Shown here: positions 6,001-8,196 of the stretch, piece after piece
Layout of the letters: every line of letters starts with the position of its first letter
How positions within the stretch are numbered: the first letter of the stretch is position 1
NCBI GenBank assembly: GCA_002315935.1
Contig: DCII01000002.1
Location: 1-8,196, forward strand
Direction: 5' to 3'
DNA length: 8,196 bases
DNA from: Ruminococcaceae bacterium UBA1730
GTDB lineage: Bacteria; Bacillota; Clostridia; Oscillospirales; Acutalibacteraceae
Notes under the pieces: model-generated
Databases searched by the model: none
What the model saw: the letters and a program-made list of their open reading frames with translations, nothing else
Told to the model about the DNA's origin: nothing
Made by a program: the position numbers and the translations under genes

Positions 6001-7687
6001 TGAAATCCTGACCTTCCCATGACCACGAGAAAGCCTTTGACTTATCAACGCCTGCCGCATTGATATCTGCAAGCCAGTCATCAAATGCGTTTGCACTGTC
6101 GTCTATCTTATATTCATTGATATATACGGTCTGATTTTTGAATTTATCAGGCAATGTTACATTCAATGTTGCGGATTTCGCCGTCGTTGAAGTATTTGAG
6201 AATTCATAGTTATATGCCATAATTCTCATTGTACTGTCAGCGGTGTTATAGGTTGAATATGCGTTTATTTCAACGGTCTTCTTGTTGTTGTTTGCATTTG
6301 AAGCGGTAAGGTCTGTGAATGCACTTGCGCCGGTGACTGTTGAAAGATACGATGTGCTTCCCGACATTTCGGCTGTCTTCCGGGCAACATGATATGAAAC
6401 AGTCGGGAAACCGCTGTACATTCCATCTGATGCCAAGCCCCAGAAACAGAAATAATCAATATCATTTGCAATCATTTCGGCATAAAGGTGAGCATCATAT
6501 GCACCCTGCCATGTGTAACCGACTGCTCTGTTATTAAGTTGTGCACCGCTTGCACCTGTCGCATACGAGCCGCTGCCGTAAATTCTGCCTTCGTCAACGC
6601 CCCATTCAAGGTTTGTTAAGCCTTTTGAATTTGCATAAGTACGCATACTGTTGATGGTTTCAACAAATGCTTTGACATTGTGTGAGGATACATCGTTACC
6701 TGATGAACCGGTCTGATTTTCATAGTATGAAACGCCGATATAGTCGCAATGAACACTGCCGCCGGTAGCATAGTTTCCGTTAGCAGTCGCAACATGGTCA
6801 AAAAATTTGTTCTCATCCCACAGACCATCTGAGCAAGCCATTGCATGCGTTCCGATATATGTGTTGCTGTCTCCTAAAAGATTAATGACAGCCTGTGCAG
6901 ACCAGTCATATAACTTACAGAATTCAACATAATTGTTGTTGCTTCCTAAACCATCGTTACCGTGGGTTTCGCCTACTACATGGAACCAGTCATAGTTCTC
7001 GTATTCGGATTCAACGCCCCAACGCCATGTTTTAACCTCGGCAAGGCCGTATTCGTTGATAAGGTACTGAATTACATCCATAAGATAATATGTATATCCT
7101 TGATAGCCTGAGCCTGTAACGAACGCATCGTTAACCTTATAATATTTGGTTGTGTAGGAAACACTTTCTTCAGGCGGAAACGGATTGACATACATTCCGT
7201 TGACAGGATAATTCGGTGCCTGACTCGGAACAAAATAGAAAGGTACACTTCCGAGTTTAATCAACGGCTTTGCTCCGTAATTTCGTATACCGTCAATGGT
7301 TTTTTTAAGATTTTCTAATTTATCCGCTCTGAAATTGCCTGAAAGGTCAATAAGGTCACGGTCGTGAGAATTTGAATTGACCGAAGTAATGCCGCCACCG
7401 GTCGCATTCATAATCTCAACATACTCAATAATTCCACGGAGCGGTGCTTCAGTGTTATCTGAATTGTTAACTCCGCTCGGAAGATACATATTGAGGTATC
7501 CCGCTTTGTTGGCAAGGGTTGTTCCCGAAGTATTCGCAGTGATATTGATTGTTGTGTCTGCGGCACTTGCCTTTGTTGCAAACAATTCGCTCAGAAAACT
7601 TCCGAAGCCGCCAAACCCTGCACTCATTGTGCCGACAATCATGAAGACAGCCAGCATGACGGATAAAATTCTTTTCAAATTTTTCAT
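1..7687 (-). CDS. Giant secreted multidomain GH39-like glycoside hydrolase / surface protein (3' end outside window)
   Basis: This is one uninterrupted frame of 2562 codons with no stop before the left edge, so the protein exceeds 2562 residues and its C-terminus is not seen. The start at 7687 is chosen because it has GGAGGT 8 nt upstream and opens a clear signal peptide. In order I see: a signal peptide (1-42), a GH39-like clan GH-A barrel (about 44-441), its beta-sandwich partner (about 443-640), a Gly/Ser/Asn linker, two beta-rich modules (about 650-1022), a FIVAR-like helical segment (1023-1100), five CBM-like sandwiches mixed with about six InlB-type repeats (1123-2468), an Ig-like module (2252-2332) and a cadherin-like module (from 2469). 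The inferred role is extracellular hydrolysis or binding of a complex glycan; the substrate is unknown. It appears to be transcribed from its own promoter, with no upstream gene on the same strand visible. The open frame and secretion are near certain; the GH39 label is a fold-level judgement from motifs. Confidence 0.95.
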   Translation of the reverse strand, partial: MKNLKRILSVMLAVFMIVGTMSAGFGGFGSFLSELFATKASAADTTINITANTSGTTLANKAGYLNMYLPSGVNNSDNTEAPLRGIIEYVEIMNATGGGITSVNSNSHDRDLIDLSGNFRADKLENLKKTIDGIRNYGAKPLIKLGSVPFYFVPSQAPNYPVNGMYVNPFPPEESVSYTTKYYKVNDAFVTGSGYQGYTYYLMDVIQYLINEYGLAEVKTWRWGVESEYENYDWFHVVGETHGNDGLGSNNNYVEFCKLYDWSAQAVINLLGDSNTYIGTHAMACSDGLWDENKFFDHVATANGNYATGGSVHCDYIGVSYYENQTGSSGNDVSSHNVKAFVETINSMRTYANSKGLTNLEWGVDEGRIYGSGSYATGASGAQLNNRAVGYTWQGAYDAHLYAEMIANDIDYFCFWGLASDGMYSGFPTVSYHVARKTAEMSGSTSYLSTVTGASAFTDLTASNANNNKKTVEINAYSTYNTADSTMRIMAYNYEFSNTSTTAKSATLNVTLPDKFKNQTVYINEYKIDDSANAFDDWLADINAAGVDKSKAFSWSWEGQDFTTVLTGGNLNWGSADDVVTNRNLVLNTTKENRAKYANCAQLTSTTKSASVNANGVITIDASMQANSAVYYEITLDMNANVSSTSGGGNSTNPCYINVPECVYLTPSTATTADAQYILDQTMTTVGAVTPNSGYKTVNSTFSTSNSGLIQFYCPGATNVRLCYDAPSGTGTITIYNEAGNATIANCANMTDSNSDGIFTAYLQKATGLSNANGQIEYKFCYQLNGVSYTKFAYTYVYKPYQGVVGTGGKSAVTSGNKQYNSSWAWLTGVQGLGSEGSYYMNTSTFWPIFGTYPAPNNTFAEGSYTTGTANNFGKCFNYDSKSRSGDGSNYCTQNSPNATLAVEYSRFTNLKQIPNLKMGLYQADAEYTEAYYWFIADYTGQTTNSSGTGDASGHAWDNTYNKILAGSKTTNLGGANPGWRYDDTIDIDLTSTTGSKEYKIGAQTRSNDKGTITTSHFLHLYVEIVNKSDLRTAIENAQNLINESALNVAYKSYTANTRFVYLLKEAYSALGNPAATQTAVTNAADALNTFVNASNKIISTATINSVFTNGHQTGVSSFSNYVINKNTFTVYDKSYTGYNFTGATLDYNLFSLAGFASDSNSSVLQSDNYVSGQSGDAGDISVSGNTLTVTVDTSIANNGYTSNPAAKTSNIDRYLVPVVPNAYYKLTYDGSGAALIFPQKYDGTGYYLTKNFDVLYNGKTVFQTANDVAYLAFRFSAGSTATTYSNIKLVRCDASGNTLMPDGSPMPTTAQGVLEAYKNKTVNAASLTYTLNYTAIPYTVTQSANGGTFNIAKVNENFVCTPAGSSNSNVIKSVTYEEDGDIKIVADMNQQKKDERCLQNNCFNAYLEHDHTYLLEYTADGADIDFFLDRDNEITVRAGRLNADISNGDGTYRCSRVLKVGNSYSEGTWASYTDCSGAYNMRLDTKGNTETGTRTITITNLRITEVGDSTAITQSPEYYQDTGITLEAQRPKREGYSFAGYSYTGDIGSETTFFENGYTVHNNGTLTYDAEKCVGYTRYTVYGTGNNTYSAIYLPYGISSVGSTDKIHITAEYRTNTGNLFGMTAFNDYGTVSAGNKSMSNTGLSEWKTLDFTASPSNTYSDNNACFCIFYSGTLTGTKAKADPFYILDLRNVTAEITHSNGKVEYAKTKFTMPSENVTFNAIWDANSYNVSFDNEFDFDYLVNNNSIKSGVVVDKTNKTITIPFENDCQPFYNKGIKLTTGHKYKLEFTAKNVGSVDGAQYGYYVNKSATDTGFSDGAYYLAKWSAGTLNAGQSVDVKNLQFTVDSSYQYVSFRFNCNGSGGAAGQKIEYSNIRLVDITDCGNNTYSGSTNQTVDFGSCYTAPTATRTGYDFVGWYTGKNGSGTLVDTTQPWNITQNTKLYSKWTPKSFTMTLDGNGGKINETNDTKALTVTYSYGNYRSVQSNSSSRTGYTFNGYYTAKTGGTKIYNADGSCVGDGTYWSSDSDASKRNWIYVGNPTFYAQYDPYTYTVNYSAPDKTGGSTASSTHTYDVAKALTQNGFTRTGYTFSNWTGYKTVLSDSTVYSYDNSAGTKYNDFKLFSITDVHPGDVYVLTYKAKVTGTGYNFFYLGDVATSNTVRSDGTSHGNSDGNNTITASSDYTEYTVKYTMASGTDKSATKTLMFRAAAGATVYVKDVVLKKQIGTYTDKQSVTNLTAENGATIDMVANWNDSQAPSVSISSTNNVASSQTVTLTMSDNEGVTKYYFGTDSNGTPATTPGSSNTATVSSAGTYYLIAVDASGNKNSTSITFYQTTLSGNGGSVSPSTVITKSGNSFTLPTASRNYYNFSKWSNNSAQGASYTVSSSATLTAQWTPVSYSISYTLNDGTVATANKTSYNIETATFTLNNPAKDNNRFDGWTGSNGETPSRTVSIAKGSTGDKSYTANWTPVANDDAFVVDTGLPVNLDVLANDLDGATFREIKTNTDNLTLEKVTVEGNDYVKFTPSDTDTIDSVKSFTYEDTFTGVSNCTATAYIIPSTCVYY
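2..283 (-). other. Cadherin-like / VCBS-type module, cut by the window edge, residues from about 2469
   Basis: After 'TPVANDDAFVVDTGLPVNLDVLANDL' the sequence follows the 'VLxND' pattern typical of cadherin-like and VCBS surface modules. It goes on to 'KSFTYEDTFTGVSNCTATAYIIPS', an all-beta stretch, and ends in 'CVYY' at the edge. In surface proteins such modules often carry Ca2+ binding and form stalks. The remainder of the protein lies beyond the window. Confidence 0.65.
284..691 (-). repeat. InlB-type repeats (two copies), residues about 2333-2468
   Basis: The first, divergent copy reads 'TTLSGNGGSVSPS', then 'YYNFSKWSN' and ends in 'ATLTAQWTPVSY'. The second is close to the consensus: 'YSISYTLNDGTVATANKTSY', then 'NRFDGWTGSNGETP' and 'SYTANWTPVAN'. 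In the first copy the usual 'R-x-G-Y-x-F' is replaced by 'RNYYNF', and in the second by 'DNNRF', so these are decayed but recognisable family members. Confidence 0.8.
692..934 (-). other. Ig-like module, residues about 2252-2332
   Basis: The segment starts with the common bacterial Ig-like phrase 'APSVSISSTNNVASSQTVTLTMSDNEGVTKYYFGT'. It ends with 'GTYYLIAVDASGNKNSTSITF', where 'Y.I.V.D.SGN' is the usual last-strand pattern of these modules. Such domains serve as spacers in long surface proteins. It lies between the nested repeat and two further InlB-type repeats. Confidence 0.7.
938..1549 (-). other. InlB-type repeat split by CBM-like module 5, residues about 2047-2250
   Basis: The first half of the repeat is 'YTYTVNYSAPDKTGG...GFTRTGYTFSNWTG' (about 2047-2094). 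The second half, 'IGTYTDKQSVTNLTAENGATI..VANWND' (about 2222-2250), gives the normal ending of the same repeat. In between is a compact sandwich: 'NDFKLFSITDVHPGDVYVLTYKAKVTG', then 'EYTVKYTM', then 'LMFRAAAGATVYVKDVVLKK'. That order is what CBM4/9-like modules show. This is the clearest case of a sandwich nested in a repeat in the window. Confidence 0.65.
1550..2041 (-). repeat. InlB-type repeats (two tandem copies), residues about 1883-2046
   Basis: Copy one has 'TRTGYDFVGWYTGKNGSGT' followed by 'ITQNTKLYSKWTP'. Copy two has 'TMTLDGNGGKI', then 'SRTGYTFNGYYTAKTGGTK' and ends in 'NPTFYAQYDP'. The 'R-T-G-Y-x-F-x-G-W/Y' core and the '(A/S)-x-W/Y-x-P' ending are the Listeria-Bacteroides (Flg_new, InlB B-repeat) signature. 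These repeats form extended surface stalks in Gram-positive bacteria. Copy two is longer than the usual 65-75 residues because of an extra loop near 2010-2035. Confidence 0.85.
2042..2497 (-). other. CBM-like beta-sandwich module 4, residues about 1731-1882
   Basis: It begins straight after the InlB-type ending 'AIWDANSYNVSF'. It shows 'TNKTITIPFEND', then 'GHKYKLEFTAKNVG', then 'QYVSFRFNCNGS' and closes with 'IEYSNIRLVDI'. The middle and closing strands are those expected of a CBM4/9-like sandwich. The order and the 'YSNI(K/R)LV' ending match module 1, which points to internal duplication. Confidence 0.55.
2498..3139 (-). other. InlB-type repeat split by CBM-like module 3, residues about 1517-1730
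   Basis: The first half of an InlB-type repeat is at about 1517-1546 ('LEAQRPKREGYSFAGYSYTG', where R-x-G-Y-x-F-x-G is the family signature). The second half is at about 1698-1730 ('TKFTMPSENVTFNAIWDAN', the usual 'MP..NVT..A.W' ending). Between them lies a sandwich of about 150 residues ending in 'FYILDLRNVTAEIT'. A CBM-like domain therefore seems to be inserted in the loop of the repeat. Confidence 0.6.
3164..3661 (-). other. CBM-like beta-sandwich module 2, cysteine-bearing, residues about 1343-1508
   Basis: It opens after an InlB-type junction ('NYTAIPYTV'). It then shows the sandwich order seen in the other modules: 'HTYLLEYTADG' in the middle and the closing 'TRTITITNLRITEVGD'. Five cysteines (1361, 1398, 1403, 1455, 1476) fall in about 115 residues, more than in most of the protein. 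A plain reading is a secreted carbohydrate-binding-like module, possibly disulfide-stabilised. Confidence 0.45.
3809..4321 (-). other. CBM-like beta-sandwich module 1, residues about 1123-1293
   Basis: The segment has the layout seen in CBM4/9/16/22-like modules. There is an early 'GDISVSGNTLTVTVDTS' strand pair and a middle 'AYYKLTYDG' strand. The closing pattern is 'VAYLAFRFSAG...YSNIKLV', in which the last strand carries the 'N-I-x-L' signature of such modules. It closely resembles module 4 of the same protein in order and motifs. Binding residues cannot be picked with confidence. Confidence 0.5.
4388..4621 (-). other. FIVAR-like helical segment, residues about 1023-1100
   Basis: The only clearly alpha-helical part of the array: 'NKSDLRTAIENAQNLI' followed by helices containing 'LLKEAYSALGNPAATQTAVTNAADALNTFV'. 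The Asn-Lys-(x)-Leu-xx-Ala-Ile start and the 'A...V..A...L..A' ending are typical of FIVAR domains, which in Gram-positive surface proteins act as stalk or ligand-binding units. Its position after the catalytic part suggests a spacer between the enzyme head and the repeat-rich adhesive region. Confidence 0.65.
4622..5740 (-). other. Two beta-rich modules of unknown family, residues about 650-1022
   Basis: The first part (about 650-800) looks Ig-like, with strands such as 'GLIQFYCPGATNVRLCYDA' and a closing strand 'YTKFAYTYVYKPY'. It is preceded by a junction peptide 'INVPECVYLTPS'. The second part (about 820-1022) is rich in Gly, Asn, Tyr and Trp with 'SWAWLTGVQGLG' and 'AEYTEAYYWFIADY', a composition common in carbohydrate-binding or substrate-facing modules. 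I do not recognise a named family for it. It sits between the catalytic unit and the FIVAR-like stalk. Confidence 0.45.
5768..6361 (-). other. Beta-sandwich following the catalytic barrel, residues about 443-640
   Basis: The segment is rich in alternating beta-strand patterns. It contains 'NATLNV'-like strands ('SATLNVTLPDKF', 'TVYINEYKIDD') and ends in a strand reading 'SAVYYEITLDMN'. GH39 and related clan GH-A enzymes carry an accessory beta-sandwich directly after the barrel, often with a similar 'TV.I..Y.ID' strand, so this is most likely that partner domain and not an independent binding module. It is followed by a Ser/Gly/Asn linker (643-653), which suggests the catalytic unit ends here. 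Confidence 0.6.
6365..7558 (-). other. GH39-like (clan GH-A) TIM-barrel catalytic domain, residues about 44-441
   Basis: Several segments line up with GH39 beta-xylosidases as I remember them. 'GAKPLIKLGSVP' matches the strand 3 region. 'YGLAEVKTWRWGVESE' matches the family's YGxEEVxxWxFExWNE segment and places Glu228 as the acid/base candidate. 'WGVDEGR' matches the nucleophile strand FHxTEYN and places Glu366 as the nucleophile candidate, with Glu361 as the alternative. 'DIDYFCFWGL' (Trp416) matches the last strand. The domain length of about 400 residues fits the family. Residue 227 is Ser where clan GH-A normally has Asn before the acid/base Glu. The family could also be an unclassified GH-A relative, and the substrate (xylosidic, iduronic or other) cannot be read from the sequence. 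Confidence 0.72.
7562..7687 (-). other. Signal peptide (residues 1-42)
   Basis: The N-terminus has a basic start (MKNLKR), a hydrophobic core (ILSVMLAVFMIVGTM) and an ASA-A motif giving a likely signal peptidase I cut after Ala42. The stretch between the core and the cut site (Phe25 to Lys39, Gly/Phe-rich) is longer than usual. No lipobox cysteine is present, so a lipoprotein is not supported. This marks the protein as exported by the Sec route. Confidence 0.92.
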
Positions 7688-7695
7688 GATTCCTT

Positions 7696-7701
7696 ACCTC
7701 C
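7696..7701 (-). promoter_or_regulatory. Ribosome binding site GGAGGT
   Basis: GGAGGT lies 8 nt before the ATG at 7687. It is a strong match to the 16S anti-Shine-Dalgarno and is the reason for choosing this ATG. Another minus-strand ATG at 7790, in a different frame, begins a 107-codon shadow frame and has no such site. Confidence 0.85.
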
Positions 7702-7746
7702 ATCAAAATTATTTGAAATTGAATCAAGATTAATTTCATTGTCTTT

Positions 7747-7775
7747 ATCTTAGCATATACAAAATTCAATTTCAA
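7747..7775 (-). promoter_or_regulatory. Predicted sigma-A-type promoter of the giant gene
   Basis: On the minus strand there is TTGAAA (7775-7770), a 17 nt spacer and TAAGAT (7752-7747), with TGC just before the -10 box, i.e. an extended -10. The implied transcription start is near 7740, giving a leader of about 50 nt. The match is good but the surroundings are very AT-rich, so chance matches are possible. Confidence 0.6.
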
Positions 7776-7938
7776 TTGTTCATCTTTCATAAAATTTTTA
7801 TTGTTGTACTTAAGAATCTTATTGATATTAAACTAATTTTGCCCAAAAGTATTAACATTTATGTAAAGTTTTGTTAATATTTCGTTCATTTTTTTGCAGT
7901 ATTTGAACATCCTCACCTATTTTTTAAAAGAGAATTCT

Positions 7939-7954
7939 TTGTGATATATCACAA
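7939..7954. promoter_or_regulatory. Perfect 16-bp palindrome TTGTGATATATCACAA (possible operator)
   Basis: The two halves are exact reverse complements. The TGTGA...TCACA outline resembles sites of Crp/Fnr-family and some Rex-type regulators, but the 4-nt centre differs from the 6-nt centre of classic CRP sites. It lies about 165 nt upstream of the predicted promoter's -35 box, so it may serve this gene, a divergent gene beyond the right edge, or nothing. No regulator can be named. Confidence 0.4.
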
Positions 7955-7970
7955 TGTTTCTGTACTGTAT

Positions 7971-7987
7971 TTGTTAACTATTAACAA
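7971..7987. promoter_or_regulatory. Inverted repeat TTGTTAA-CTA-TTAACAA (possible operator)
   Basis: Two perfect 7-bp arms surround a 3-nt centre. It resembles the Rex redox-sensor consensus TTGTTAA-N4-TTAACAA except that the centre is one base shorter. It is 16 nt from the TTGTGATATATCACAA palindrome. Related TGTTAA-type arms also occur at 7850-7857 and 7872-7879, and CTGTTAACAG is at 8057-8066. Confidence 0.35.
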
Positions 7988-8115
7988 TATTTTTTTCGAG
8001 TAAAAAACAATAAGTGAAAACTTTTCAAGAAAAAATTAATATTCAGAACAATAATCCTGTTAACAGTTTATTCAAAATAACAGTTTTTGCTATGTTTTTT
8101 CTACATTTCTTACAT

Positions 8116-8196
8116 ATGTATTATGAATTCAATTTTAAGGAAACGCTGATTAAATCGGCAAGCAAGATTTTCGAGTATGTTTTCGGCGTGAAAAAG
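8116..8196 (+). other. Possible start of a neighbouring gene or element cut by the right edge
   Basis: On the plus strand an ATG at 8116 opens 27 codons to the window edge, beginning MYYEFNFKETLIK. It has no Shine-Dalgarno sequence. The minus strand is also open here: one frame ends in 'LLADLISVSLKLNS' before a stop. The last 60 bases (from 8137) are about 40% GC against about 22% in a sampled part of the gap. The sequence cannot decide whether this is a gene, a relic or the edge of a mobile element. Confidence 0.2.

Larger units (their letters stand above)
7688..8136. other. AT-rich non-coding upstream region
   Basis: About 450 nt without a convincing gene. GC is low (13 of 60 bases between 7801 and 7860). 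It holds the ribosome binding site and the predicted promoter close to the giant gene, plus several palindromes farther upstream. No tRNA, structured RNA or GC-rich terminator hairpin was seen. The inverted repeat at 7850-7879 is all A/T apart from two C/G pairs, so a terminator is not supported. Confidence 0.7.

Noticed and set aside
171..6846. Many short frames on both strands across the long gene (for example 478-744, 2911-3177, 6616-6846)
   Set aside because: All overlap the open 2562-codon frame in other frames. None shows a start signal or a recognisable domain.
1..7687. Frameshift or pseudogene
   Set aside because: The frame runs without a stop over 7.6 kb and the module motifs stay in the same frame throughout, so the gene appears intact within the window.
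7377..7733. Plus-strand frame of 118 codons over the start of the giant gene
   Set aside because: It lies antisense to the signal peptide and catalytic domain, has no ribosome binding site and shows no recognisable domain. It is explained by the codon bias of the long gene.
7467..7790. Minus-strand frame of 107 codons starting at 7790
   Set aside because: It overlaps the giant gene in another frame, lacks a ribosome binding site and starts upstream of the predicted transcription start. Its protein has no domain signs.
7850..7879. Inverted repeat TATTAACA...TGTTAATA considered as a terminator
   Set aside because: The stem is nearly all A/T, with only one C/G pair per arm, and there is no gene ending next to it, so a Rho-independent terminator is not supported.
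1..8196. CRISPR array, tRNA/rRNA genes, insertion sequence ends
   Set aside because: No regularly spaced short repeats, no cloverleaf-like or rRNA-like sequence, and no recognisable transposase or target duplications were seen. The repetitiveness is at the protein level in diverged modules.

Overview
The window is filled by one very large reading frame on the minus strand and its AT-rich upstream region. The frame starts at 7687 and stays open to the left edge: I translated every line and found no stop in 2562 codons. The start is well supported by a GGAGGT ribosome binding site 8 nt upstream, a typical promoter about 60-90 nt upstream, and a Gram-positive type signal peptide. The 3' end and any cell-surface anchor or dockerin lie outside the window.

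The product looks like a secreted or surface-attached glycoside hydrolase from a low-to-mid GC Gram-positive anaerobe, probably a gut or rumen Clostridia (Ruminococcaceae/Oscillospiraceae-like or Lachnospiraceae-like). This rests on the signal peptide style, the GGAGGT site, the InlB-type (Listeria-Bacteroides, Flg_new) repeats, the FIVAR-like helical segment and the cadherin-like module. The genus cannot be told from the sequence alone.

Layout from N to C terminus (right to left in the window): signal peptide (residues 1-42); GH39-like (clan GH-A) TIM barrel (about 44-441) followed by a beta-sandwich (about 443-640); Gly/Ser/Asn linker; two beta-rich modules (about 650-1022); FIVAR-like helical hairpin (about 1023-1100); then a long array (about 1123-2468) in which carbohydrate-binding-module-like beta-sandwiches alternate with, and in at least two places appear inserted inside, InlB-type repeats; an Ig-like module (about 2252-2332); and a cadherin-like 'VLANDL' module entering the left edge. 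The likely role is cell-surface attack on, or binding to, a plant or host glycan, with the catalytic head held away from the cell by a long adhesive stalk. The substrate is unknown.

The region from 7688 to about 8136 has no convincing gene. It contains the promoter and a cluster of palindromes built on TGTTAA/TTAACA and TTGTGA/TCACAA, which may be operators. Base composition changes near 8137, where the right edge may enter a neighbouring gene or element. The most unusual signals are the nested CBM-in-InlB architecture, a Ser in place of the usual Asn before the predicted catalytic acid/base, and the palindrome cluster upstream.
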